NCBI GenBank assembly: GCA_948474755.1
Contig: CAOLHI010001802.1
Location: forward strand, 265,947 to 329,946
Direction of reading: 5' to 3'
DNA from: Ctenosaura bakeri
Lineage: Eukaryota > Chordata > Lepidosauria > Squamata > Iguanidae
DNA length: 64,000 nucleotides
Made by a program: the position numbers and the translations under genes. Positions 23,180 through 33,993 of this stretch are shown here, one piece after another (the stretch's first letter is position 1; every line of letters begins with the position of its first letter). The notes beneath the pieces were generated by a model. That model had not been told where the DNA came from. It did no database searches and saw only the letters and a program-made list of their open reading frames with translations.

Positions 23180-23284
23180 AAGTCATGCCTCTCTTTCAAG
23201 ATAGGTGTCCCCAGAGTTTGGAAATGTGAAAAGAGAGTAAAGGGATAGGTTTCAGCCATCTCTCTGAGAAATCTGAAACACAAA

Positions 23285-24150
23285 GCCAACTTAGAATCAA
23301 AGAGTTGGAAGAGACCCCAGGGGCCAACCAGTCCAACCCCCAGCTATGCAGAAACACCCATCAAAGCATTCCCAACAGATGGCCATCCAGCCTCTGCTTA
23401 AAAACCTCCAAAGAAGGGGACTCCACCACACTCCATTGAGGCAGCATATTCCACTGCTGGACAGCTCTGACCATTAGGAAGTTCTTTCTGAGGTTCAAGT
23501 GAAATCTCCTTTCCTGCAGCTTGAATCCATTGCTCCTTGTCCTAGTCTCTGGAGCAGCAGAAAACAAGTCCGCTCCCCCCTCGACACGACACCCCTTCAA
23601 ATATTTAAACATGGCTGTCATGTCCCCTCTTAACCTTCTCTTCTGCAGACTAAACATACCCAGCTCTCTAAGCCATTCCTCATAGGGCATGGCTTCTAGA
23701 CCCTTCACCATTTTGGTCACCCTCCTCTGGACACGTGCCAGCTTGTCAATATCCTTCTTGAATTAAGGTGCCCAGAACTGGACACAGTATTCCAAATGAG
23801 GCCTAACTAATGCAGAATAGAGAGGTACCATTACCTCCCTCGATCTAGACAGCATACTCCTGTTGATGCAACCAAGGATCGCATTGGCTTTCTTGGCTGC
23901 CTCATCACACTGCTGACTTATGTTCAGCTTGTGATTTACCAAGACTCCTGGATCCCTTTCACATGTACTGCTATCCAGCCATGCATCCCCCATCCTATAT
24001 TTGCGCCTTCCATTTTTTCTGCCTTAGTGCAGAACCTTACATTTCTCTCTGTTGAAATTCATTTTGTTAGCTTTGACCCAGCTCTCCAATCTGTCAAGGT
24101 CATTTTGAAATTTAACCCTGTTCTCTGGGGTATTAGCAACCCCGTATTAG
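23285..24150 (-). mobile_element. CR1 LINE 3' end
   Basis: The minus strand encodes [39 protein letters not shown] and then LRELGMFSLQKRRLRGDMTA, FHLNLRKNFLMVRAVQQWN and the CR1 3' end. One frameshift near 23740-23763 breaks the frame. It is the longest CR1 piece in the window. Confidence 0.9.
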
Positions 24151-24194
24151 CAACTTGATAATTAACAGCTAGCATTCCAGTATGGAACAGTAGT

Positions 24195-24520
24195 TAGAGT
24201 GTACCACAGATATAAACTTCAGGGGATCGGAAGGTACCCCAAAGTCATCTAGATGGCTTGGGTCCAGACTATCTGAAAGACTGTATCTCCTTCTATAAAC
24301 CAATGTGAGTATTAAGATCTTCAGAGGAGGGCTTTCTCTCAGTCCCACTATCTTTCCAGGCATGGTTGGTGAGGACTTGGGAGACAGCCTTCTCTATGGC
24401 TACTTGCAGACTGTGGAACTTCCTTCTATGGGATGGCTGGGTGGTCCCCTGCTGTCTCTCTGCCGAACGGTGATTGCAAGCTTTTTAGATCTTGAATTTG
24501 AACAGCTGTCATGTAAAGTG
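24195..24520 (+). repeat. LINE 3'-end repeat (L2-like?), first part
   Basis: Same blocks as 19045-19566: actatctgaaagactgta, ggagggctttctctca and ggtgaggacttggg. It is interrupted by a SINE at 24528 and resumes to a (TAAA)n end near 24972. Confidence 0.55.
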
Positions 24521-24527
24521 GGAAAAC

Positions 24528-24720
24528 CAGTGTGGTGTAGTGGGTTGAGTGTCAGATTGCGATCTTGAAAGCTATGGTTCGATTCTCAGCTTGGCTATGG
24601 AGACCCACTGGGTGACCTTGGATGTATCACACACTCTCAGCCCCAGAAAACCCTGTAATGGGTTCACGTCGGGGTTGCCATAAGTTGGAAACAACCTGAA
24701 AGCACAGAACAACAACAAAA
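24528..24720 (+). repeat. tRNA-derived SINE (Sauria-type), inserted in the L2-like repeat
   Basis: Contains ccagtgtggtgtagtggg, B box ggttcgattctc, cactgggtgaccttgg and the end gttgccataagttggaaaca with an acaacaacaa tail. Confidence 0.88.
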
Positions 24721-24972
24721 TATAAAGTGGTGTGCTGTATTTTTTAGTCTGTGTTTTAAAATATTTTTGGTAGTATTATGTTTTAAATATAATTTAAATG
24801 TTTTAATTGTTTTTAAGCATATTTTATTAACTGGGCTGATTAATTTCTTTTTAACTTTTGTAAACTAAATGTTTCAGTAATATCTTTTTAGATTATTGTA
24901 AGCTGCCTTGCATCCAGTTTAGGAGAAAGATGGGATACAAATTTAATTAATAAATAAATAAATAAATAAATT
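24721..24972 (+). repeat. LINE 3'-end repeat (L2-like?), last part with (TAAA)n
   Basis: Continues after the SINE: gtaagctgccttgcatcc, gagaaagatgggatacaa, then taaataaataaa repeats. Confidence 0.55.
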
Positions 24973-25079
24973 TTGACAGTGTAAAAAATCCATAGCTACA
25001 GCATGGGTGACAAGTGGCAATCCATCTTCTGCTTAAAAGCTTCCAGGGAAGGTGAATACACCATATCCCAAGGTATTCT

Positions 25080-25298
25080 GTTCCACTGTTGATAGGATCG
25101 GATTTGGGGAAATCTAGAGTCAAGTCCTGAATTTTACTGGGTAACTGTGGTCTAGCCATCTCTCTCAGTCTAATCTACCTCACAAGGGTTATTATGAGGA
25201 AAAACTGTAAAGAAGGATCATCACTGGCAGTGCAACATTGAACATATTAGAGGAAAAGCAGGATATGAATTTAACTAATAAATGTAACTAATAAAAAT

Positions 25299-25300
<2 letters not shown>
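25080..25300 (+). repeat. MIR/CORE-SINE-like remnant
   Basis: Contains ctctctcagtctaatctacc and cacaagggttattatgagg, the typical MIR-type central block. Confidence 0.5.

Positions 25301-25301
<1 letters not shown>

Positions 25302-25338
<37 letters not shown>
25302..25338. repeat. (ATC)n microsatellite
   Basis: Twelve perfect ATC units. Confidence 0.95.
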
Positions 25339-25407
25339 GTAATAAATAAACTAGACAAAATACATAATAACTTGGGAATAGGCCTTTACCTATGAATGCT
25401 TATACCA

Positions 25408-25408
<1 letters not shown>

Positions 25409-25451
<43 letters not shown>
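25409..25451. repeat. (AAAT)n microsatellite
   Basis: Ten or more AAAT units. Confidence 0.95.
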
Positions 25452-25454
25452 CAG

Positions 25455-26484
25455 ACCATGATCTGAATCTCAGTTCAAATTATTTTTTTCAGCCTCATTT
25501 GATCATCTGCAACCTGAGGATAATAATACTGATCTATCTGACAAAGCATTTTTATTATTACAATGCTCTCTATCTCACTATAGCCGGAGACTAACATGAT
25601 TCCGCTAGTTGGAAGCATCCATGTGCAACAATATTAGTGGTTGTTAAAACACAGCCCTAAAGCAGTTAGATGAAAAAACTCCTTTTTGTCTTCCCTTGTC
25701 AAGGTCGGGCTGTATTGAAAAACTAAATTTAATTTTGAAAAGAACTGTATCCTTTAAAAAAAAAAAGGAAAGGAAAATGAGCTGGTTTTCTCCTCTCTGA
25801 GGTTCCTTCTCTCACACTCTATGTTTTGGGTAGCAGCTTGATGGTACACAAATAACACTGTGGAATGCAGACTTCCAGGGAAGCGATCAAATATGTTCCC
25901 TCTGTGGACTTTCTTAATTCTACACTAGGAGGGAAAGGAAGGATTCCTTAATAAGCCTCCCTGCCAGAGTACAATTTATTCTGAAGACAGGCAATTGTCA
26001 GAAGTTCTCAAGGAAATCCCTTAGGCCACACAGCTCTAAATTTTTCCACATTAAATGCAAGCAATTAATTTGCCTGGACTAATTGCTCCATGACTAACTA
26101 GCAGCAGCACATTTCTGTAACTTTGTTTTATTATAAAAATGCCATCCATTAGCAATCTGAAGTATAGAGATAACCATTTCTCTATGAAAAAAATATTTCT
26201 ATATCTGGACAGGCAGCATTATTTTCTAGAGAATGTATGGCATGCTTGCTGTGGATGGGAGCCTTGGACCTCCAATTGATAAGAGGTCTTGAATCTACCC
26301 AATGGACATTCCCCACTCAGCCCCTCAGCCACCCCATGCTTTGTCTCCTATGGCATGGTAGGGAGAGGAACCCCCACCATTATCTCTGTTCAGTAGCAGC
26401 ATGGATAGCATGCTGTTCATTCACACAGCAGAGTGATAGCAGAAACTGCACGGATTTAATTCCTTTGATGCTCATTATTCAAAT
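25455..26484. other. No gene recognised
   Basis: Intron. A short MIR-like block (catctgcaacctgaggat) near 25505-25530. Nothing else supported. Confidence 0.4.
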
Positions 26485-26925
26485 GGGTGACCAAAATGGT
26501 GAAGGGTCTGGAAGGGTCTATGAGGAGCAGCTTAAGGAGCTGGGGATGTTTAGTTTGCAGAAGAGAAGGTTAAAAGGGCACATGATAGCCATGTTTAAAT
26601 ATTTGAAGGGATGTCATGGTGAGGAGGGAGTGGGCTTATTTTCTACTGCTCCAAAGACTAGGACAAGGAACAATGGATTCAAGCTGCAGGAAAACAGATT
26701 CCACTTAAACCTCAGGAAGAACTTCCTGATGGGTCAGAGCTGTTTGGCAGTGGAATAGGCTGCCTCAGAGTGTGGTGGAGTCTCCTTCTTTGGAGGTTTT
26801 TAAGCAGAGGCTAGATGGCCATCTGTCAGGAGTGCTTTGATGTGGGTTCCTGCATGGCAGGGGTTTGGATTGGATGGTCCCTGTAGTCTCCCCCAGCTGT
26901 ATGATTCTATGAAATTGGACAATGA
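26485..26925 (+). mobile_element. CR1 LINE 3' end
   Basis: Encodes LKELGMFSLQKRRLKGHMIA and FHLNLRKNFLMGQSCLAVE, then the CR1 3' UTR ending near agctgtatgattctatga. The 173-residue ORF over it is a chance fusion of upstream sequence with CR1. Confidence 0.88.
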
Positions 26926-28180
26926 GTGGCACACAAAGGCAGCTGGCATTTTGGCTTGGATCCCAGCTCCTTTCTTCCTTCCCCTTCCCGAGATGGAAAA
27001 TGTAAAAACAGCAAATCCAGTGCACACTCACTCCTACAAAAGTTCTCCCCCTGTCTCCCTGTCCTATGTTGAGAGAAGCAAAGATGAGTCCTCAGTCAAG
27101 GCATTAGCTGGTACTTTTGCCAAGGACATAATGAGAATGTGGCCAGTGTTTAGCAACTCACAGAGAGTTCAGACAGTCTTACTTTCTCACTGTCTTGATT
27201 TGGCAGGGGCAGCCCGATTCACCCTCTGCTGTCCCACATTCTCAAATGCCTTTAAAATGTCCTGATTTCTCTCTCTTTCACCCATTTTCCCTCTTTGGCC
27301 TCAGCTTATGTTACTTGCTGCAGACTGAGTTCAAAGTACAAAAGGCAGTTTTGCTCAGTTAATGCAGCAAGAGGAAGAAGAGAGGAAAGGGGAAAAAATC
27401 CTTCCTAAATTCAGTACATAAATTCCAAAGTTTCACAACTTTAAATAATAATTTTGTGTGTTCTTCCTCTTTACTTTGCCTCTTGTTGTCTGGCTACCAC
27501 ATTCTTTTGACCACACTCTCATGTGGTTTGCCCACACACATCCTGGTTTTCATCTGTGAAATTTTGGAAGGTATGAGACAGGCGATTCTGCAAACCCATT
27601 TCCCACTTTTGTAGTAGATTAAGCAGAAAATAGCAGAAACCAGGCAACCAACAAACCAACCACCTTCTGTTACCATCATATCCTTATACAGCCAATTGCC
27701 AAAATGTATTTTTCCTGTTAGGCTGAGAGGTAGGATCATAAGTTTGGCCATTTACTCATGTGGGCAAATCTCCACTGTGATATGATCCTGAAACAATAGA
27801 TTTGTGTGGGATGATTGGCCTGTTGCACCAAACCAGATTAATAAACATCTTTGCATTTGAAAATCAAACTATTTATATCATGCTTAAAATTGCCCTTGTG
27901 TTTCAGCACAAACATGTTAGGCACACAAATAACCATGCTCTGCTAATTTCTGAGTTAGACATTGGACTGCCTTTGACAATTACGAACTTCTGTTATTGCA
28001 GCTCAGAGACTAAGACAATAAAAATATACCCATGAGATTAGTAATTTGGATGGGATGTGCTTACAGCTTCAGAATAAATTCATGAATAAATAAATTAGCA
28101 CATTGCATCTGTACTATGTCACCTGCACTTCTTTCAGTCCATCTCTGGATCTGATTCAAAGAGATAGATTTGACCTCTAA
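26926..28180. other. No gene recognised
   Basis: Intron with chance ORFs only. Confidence 0.4.
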
Positions 28181-28184
28181 ATGT

Positions 28185-28615
28185 TATGGTTTGAGCCTGA
28201 TTACTTGAAGAACCATCTTCCTATACATTAAGATCTTTATTGAAGGACCTGTTGTGGGTACTTCCCATGGGTGGCTACTAGGGAAAGAGCCTTCTTGGTG
28301 GCTGTGCCTCCAAAATTCATCTCTTGCTTATTTTATTGTCCTTTGGTACCAGGTGAAGGCTTTTGTTTCCCAGAATTTTAAGATGTAGTTTTAATCAGAA
28401 CTATAGCTCCTAGAATCTTCCAAGCAGCATGGTGAGCTAGGGGATTCTGGAAGCTGTATACCAAAAGAGTAATTTTTCCAGGGTCTGGTTTTAAGCCTGC
28501 TGGCTGCTTTTACAACTGGGTGGCCTCTTTTTTAATTAACATTTTTATAGTTTTATTCTTTTTGGTAAACCAACCTGGAATACCACTGAAGGGCAGTATA
28601 AAACTATTGGTAAGA
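28185..28615 (+). repeat. LINE 3'-end repeat (L2-like?)
   Basis: Contains tgaagaaccatcttcctat, gagccttcttggtggctgtg and the end gaagggcagtataaaact. Related to 19.05 and 24.2 kb, interrupted at about 28365-28470 by a different piece (tagtttta, tcctagaatc). Confidence 0.45.
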
Positions 28616-29584
28616 AGGAATGAAGGAAGGACGGAAGGAAATGGTGAACACCAAAAATGTAGACAGATTTCACAGTATACCATTGTACAAACACCACAAC
28701 TCACGCAATTCATTTCTAGATATTAACTTCCCTCTGACTTATTAGAAAGTTTTGATGCATTATTTTCTTGATGGTATAATATGGCAAAGTTCTGGTTCCT
28801 CCCAAATTATCAAGCTTCTCAAACTGTAACAAGGCTTGTAAAATGGCAGCTTTTGTTTAGGAAGCACAAATGCAAGGAGAATAAAGATTTGCATGCAACT
28901 GCAAGAAGCAGTGCTAATAAAGCCACCTTTTGAAAAGAAATGGCTTCTTGAAGAATTAGTGCGCGTGATTGCATTTAAATGAAGCAAGTCCTTTAATTAA
29001 CACTTTCAGACAGTCATTGGCCTGTTTAAGACTACTTCTTAGAAATCTAGGGGGATTACTTAATTTGAAGAGCTGGACCTCTGAGTCTTTGAGGATTAGA
29101 AAGCAGCATTAGTCAAGTCTGATCTGGTCATGAATGTGTTATCCGGATCTTTCTAGATGTCCTTAATGCAGAAATGCTGGATACCATTCAGCATTTTCAG
29201 CCCATAAACCTAAAAACAGAATCAGTTCTTACTGTCACAAAGGAGATCAGAAATGTGAAACAGAAGTGGGGTAGCAGGCCAGACTGTGCCATCCACACCC
29301 TCTTTATTTAATTTGATTTAATATAATTTAATTTTTTATTTAATTTATGTCCCACGTTACTCTCAACATGGGACTTCAGGCAGTTCACTTAGATTACAGC
29401 TAAAACAAAATCATTATAATAAAAACAGTTAAGAAGTAATTAAATAAACTTACTTAATAAACACACTACTAATTTAAAACTGCTTAAAAACTTTTAACAC
29501 ATGATAAGAAGGATAAAAGTGCAGCATCTTCCATTAAAAAAAACTTTCTACAACAACCAGTTACTAGCTTGTCTAAATAAAAAA

Positions 29585-29712
29585 AATGTTTCACAAAATC
29601 CTAGAATCGGAAGAGACCACAAGGGTCAACCCCCTTCCATGCAAGAATACACAATCAAAATGCTTCCAACAGACGGCCATCTAGCCCCTGTTTAAAAACC
29701 TCCAAAGCAAGG
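29585..29712 (-). mobile_element. CR1 LINE 3' end, short
   Basis: Contains cctagaatcggaagagacca, gacggccatctagcccctg and aaaacctccaaag, the reverse of the CR1 tail. Confidence 0.85.
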
Positions 29713-29795
29713 AGGAGGAATACAGGAGAAGAAGAAGAAGCAGGAGGAAAGAAGTAGATAGTCTAGATTCCTGTGGTATGGAATTCCTCAGCTTG

Positions 29796-29998
29796 GGCCA
29801 TTTCCATACCGCACTGTTATAGCGCTATTATTCCACTTTTAACATCCTATGGAATCCTGGGGTTTGCAGTTGAGTGGAGGAGCATTTAGAATTCTCAGCC
29901 AGATAGCTCTTGGGCCTCAGTAAACCACAAACCCCAGAATTCCAAAGGATGTTGAAAGTGGAATGATAGCACTGTAACAGTGTAGTGTGGAAATGGCT
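29796..29998. mobile_element. Palindromic MITE, GGCC-TIR family
   Basis: Left arm ggccatttccataccgcac, ctattattccacttttaac; right arm its inverse, ending gtgtggaaatggct. Flanked by TTG at 29793-29795 and 29999-30001. Confidence 0.88.
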
Positions 29999-30014
29999 TT
30001 GGAAGCAGGCTGGA

Positions 30015-30113
30015 AGCAAAGTGAAAGTTTATTTTTGGAAGAGGAAAAGGGTTTTCAAGCTGTGGTTGGATGAAATTTGGTTACCAAATTTGTGGATATG
30101 AAGGGCTGACTGT
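30015..30113. mobile_element. Right end of a Tigger/pogo-like MITE
   Basis: Ends atatgaagggctgactg followed by TA, matching the right end at 20126. The left end is missing. Confidence 0.5.
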
Positions 30114-30209
30114 ACTAAGAAGGCCCTCTCATATTTCCTCACTAATAGTTTCTATGATAGTGCTGGGATGAAGAGAAAGCGCTCCCCTGATTACCTTAAA
30201 GCTCAGGCA

Positions 30210-30783
30210 GGACCCCTGCACACTATATAGTTATACCACTTTGATTCTATCTTAACTGCTATAGCCACACCCAGTAGAATCCTGGGGAATCTGGCTGAGA
30301 ATTCAAAATGCTCATCCGTCAACTGCAGATCCCAGGATTCCACAGGACATAACCACAGCCATTAGAGTGGAACCACAGCATACCCTCCAACATTCCACAG
30401 ATGAAAACCAGGATACAGGTGGCCGAGCAAAGTCAGAATGTGTTCAAAATGGCAAAGATATTAATGAGGACAAACACACAAAGGAGAAGAGGCTACGGCA
30501 GTTTACTTTTCCCTGAGTCTACAGGGAAAGACAAGATTTTGACTCTCCTCTCTCCTAGCTGGAGTTAATTGTATGGAAACTACTTTTGCACTTTGAACTC
30601 AATTGGCAGCAACTGAAGTAAGCTAAGGATGAAGGGAGAAAATGGAAGGAGTAATGAGAAACTGGGACATTTTTAAAACAGCTGAAAAAGTGGGATGACA
30701 GCAGATTAATCAGCACTGTTCTTGCCTAATTGGGATAGTTGAAAGGCATGCCATAGCACTATATCTGTGTAGTATGAAAGGCC
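30210..30783. mobile_element. Type-2 palindromic DNA element, split by a nested insertion
   Basis: Left end gacccctgcacactatatag, right end ctgtgtagtatgaaaggcc; the arms carry gtagaatcctggggaatc and gatcccaggattccacagg. Another repeat (30376-30756) sits in the right arm. Confidence 0.65.
30376..30756. mobile_element. Nested DNA element of about 375 bp, second copy at 51.4 kb
   Basis: Starts cataccctccaacattcc and ends agttgaaaggcatg, an imperfect inverted repeat. Flanked by ccacag and ccatag, so the target duplication is about 6-8 bp with one change. The body matches 51397-51755. Confidence 0.6.
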
Positions 30784-31021
30784 CACAATCTTTTAATCTG
30801 GATCGGTTCCAAGCCATCTGGGTGACATCAAGAGCATGGTCACACCTATGACAAGATCAGTTTCCCATCTAAGGCCCATAGAGCTGTTCTACCTGTTCTT
30901 TCAGCTACAAATCAAGCTTCCTGCCATCATCCACTTCCCCCTGCAGGTGCTTGCAGATGCAGAAGGGAAGGGTTCCCAAATGTTTCCAAGAGTTCCAGGA
31001 TGACTTTATTCCGCTCACCTG

Positions 31022-31230
31022 CCTGAGCAGTAATGCAGTGGTTAAGTGCAGGTACTGCAGCCACAATGTTCTGAGTTCAATCCTGCAGGGCTCCAGGTTG
31101 ACTCAGCCTTCCATCCTTCCATAGCCTGGAAAAATGAGTACCCAGCTTGTTGGGCGCAATTAGCTAAGCACCTTGTAAACTACTTAGGTAGTGCTTTGCA
31201 CTGATAAGCAGTATAGAAAGGTAACTGTTA
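31022..31230 (+). repeat. Second tRNA-SINE family
   Basis: A-box region tgcagtggttaagtgcagg, B box gagttcaatcc, then gactcagccttccatcct, acccagcttgttgggcgca and a tail after gcactgataagcagtata. Confidence 0.82.
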
Positions 31231-31484
31231 TTGTTTCTGTCTGTGGAGAGGAAAATGAGGAAGTTCCTGGAAGTGCTTGCAGAGAACAGGAAAGAGAGTC
31301 TCAACTATCTTTGATCAGTAGAGTTGGAGATACTGGGAAATTCTTTCTTCAGATGGAAGAACAGGTGTTTTCAAAGGGGCAGGTGGTGAGGACTTTGGGT
31401 GGCCTTGACCAAGGTCCTTAGTGGACCGGGTTGGGCCTGTGAACTGATTATTCCTCTCCTCTATGTTGAATTATGCAAATGACT

Positions 31485-31898
31485 GCAGTCAGCTCTCCAC
31501 TTTCATAAGTTCAGCTTTCACAGCATTTAATAATTCATAGGTAATTTAATTTAATTTATTTTAAAAATTACTGTATTTGCCTCTGCCTCAGAAAAAATAC
31601 ATTCTCTCTAGGAATCTCTAGGTCCTCTGCTGGAAGTGGACCATAGGGATGCCCTGGAGGAACTAGAAAATCCTAGAGAGAACACTTTTCTTGGCATTGC
31701 TAGGTCCTCCAGTATGACTCTATGGCCCATTCTGGTGGAAGTTGACCACAGAATCGTACTGGAGGACCTAGATATTCCTACAGAGGTGTTTTCAGGTTTT
31801 TTTAAAATAGGGTTCATTATTTTTATTTTTATCACAGTTCTTCCATTTTCATGGAGGTATTTTGTCCCTAACTGCACAAAAATAGGGGGATGGCTGTA
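31485..31898. mobile_element. Tigger/pogo-like MITE, diverged
   Basis: Left end cagtcagctctccacttt, right end aatagggggatggctg followed by TA; the left TA is changed to TG. It contains an internal imperfect inverted repeat (ctctaggtcctctgctgg versus tactggaggacctaga). Confidence 0.6.
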
Positions 31899-31899
31899 T

Positions 31900-33146
31900 A
31901 TATTGTGTATTGATGGGATGTTTATCATGTAGGTAGATAGAAAGACAGACATATGGATAGATCGAGATATGAATATTTAAAGGGTGACTAAACTCACCTT
32001 TTTGTTTAATAATTCTTTCTACTTCATACCCCTCCCCCCATTCTACCACGTCTGTTTTGAAATGCTCAATTATATCTCAGTTTACATTCATGCTATGAAA
32101 AATTGAAAACAATTAATTAGCTAGCAAGTGGTAGGTGGCTGTTTGTTCTGATTTTCCCCAAATGAACTCAGACTGAGCCAGCGAGCCACCCACTATATCC
32201 TGGTCAGCTGAGCCTTTGTTTACTGATTTTGCATGCAATGGAATAAGCACAAGTCCTTTCGTGGCTTGACCTGGTGCCAAAGCCTCATATCCCATTAATG
32301 GTTTCAGTTGGAAGGTGTCACAATTATTTATTTTACTTTAGCTAGATCTATAGATTGGAGTTCTTCTGGTTTTTCAAGTCAATTGAAATCAGTTCAGCTA
32401 CAAATAGGGGTTGCAATAATAATGCTGTTTCCCCAATTATCATGGCTCTATTGCCTGCAAAATAATCAGACAGCAGATAGGGTACTGCATTATTTAGACA
32501 TTTTTGTCATATCTGTGTTGGAAAGCAGAAAATGACCATTTATCCCAGTTCAAGGATGCTATCTATCTGCTTCCCACTATTGTTTACCTTCTGAATATCC
32601 TTCCTGCGAAAAAATCTGCAAAGCCTTGATAAAATTAAACAGGTATTTTAAAGGGTGGAACAATGATGCTATTTCTTAGTGGGAATTATGTCACACATCT
32701 TGGAAAGGCACTTCTGTGATAAAATTCGAAGCTTCTTTCCCTTTTTTTTCTAAAAAAATCTCAGCATGGTATCCTTATCAGCTGAAATAGCCTGTTTCAA
32801 TTGGAGCTTGCCAGCACAGGACATTTTTCCTGCCAGGTGGGTTGCAGTATATATTGGAAAGAATAAATCATTTTGTCATGCCCAGCAAATGTAAATTCAT
32901 CTACTCCCACAGACAACAGCATTACACAATAATGTCTGTGGCTGCTCCTTTAAAACTGGATAAAAACAGGTGCATGAGGAAAGCTGTACACTCCATCTAT
33001 TATAATGCATACATTCTTTTTATCTTTTAAATCTGCAATAAAACCAATGGGGGAAAATATTCTTTTTAAAAGTTTTTTGCTTACATAAATACAAAACATA
33101 TGCAGTATAAATCCATGCATGCCTTCAGTGAGTCTTTGACTCCCAG
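31900..33146. other. No gene recognised
   Basis: AT-rich intron; chance ORFs only. Confidence 0.4.
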
Positions 33147-33149
33147 TGA

Positions 33150-33367
33150 ATTTCTCTTTCACATTACAGAATTCTAGTACTTGGATACCACATAAACTGC
33201 CATGGCTCCTTCCTATGGAATCCTGGAATTTGTAGTTCTGTTGGGTTTTTTAGATTCTCTACCAAAGAGTACCCCAGGAAACTACAAATCACAGCATTCC
33301 ACAGGATATAGCCATGCCCATTTTAAGTGGCATCAAAGTGCTACAGTTAAGTAGCATGAAAGAGAAA
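33150..33367. mobile_element. Type-2 palindromic MITE
   Basis: Left end atttctctttcacattac, right end gtagcatgaaagagaaat (inverse). The arms share cctatggaatcctgg / cagcattccacagg with the other palindromes. Confidence 0.65.
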
Positions 33368-33807
33368 TCAATGTGGTCATCGCCAAAAGGATTAGGGCCT
33401 TTTGGTCTTGCTTGGCTGTAAAGCCCAAAAAGACCCAAGAATGCACAGTGTTGCAATCTCGTCCACATCCTGTTACCAAACTAATGATCTTTACTAACAT
33501 GACATTAACCTAAAGAACATCCACACAAATAACCAAATCAGCTCTTAACCAGCTTGCTTGTTGATCCTGCAGATTTTAAGTAGTGTTTACCGGACAGTGT
33601 GTTCTAAAATGACTGAATAAATCCAATATGTAGAGACAGTAAGAAAAAGCATTTAGCCATATTACATTGTGTATAATAGTCTTCTGTCACTCAGTTCTTC
33701 AAAGTAAGAGGCAGAATGAGTCAATTGTCAATTACTTATTTTTTAAAGAATTTCTGTTTGAGTTGTCCCCATAGAATCTTAAAGTTCCATTTTGAAATAC
33801 CTTCAGG

Positions 33808-33985
33808 CAGAGGTGTATCTAGAGTGGAACAAGTAGGGCACATGCCCTGGGTGCCAATGCAAAGGGGGAAGAAAAAAGCCAAAGATTCAGTGGAGGAGGA
33901 GGAGGAGATGGCAGTGATGGCCCTGGAGATAGGGGTGCAACTTCCATGCTTGTCCTAGGTGTGGTTTACACTAGATACGCCTCTG
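33808..33985. mobile_element. hAT-type MITE, 178 bp, perfect 8-bp TSD
   Basis: Ends CAGAGGTGTATCTAGA and CTAGATACGCCTCTG. Flanked by exact CCTTCAGG copies (33800-33807 and 33986-33993). A second copy is at 45173-45339. Confidence 0.88.
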
Positions 33986-33993
33986 CCTTCAGG

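Noticed and set aside
26237..26758. 173-residue plus-strand ORF
   Set aside because: Its second half is the CR1 ORF2 end; the first half is unrelated intron sequence.
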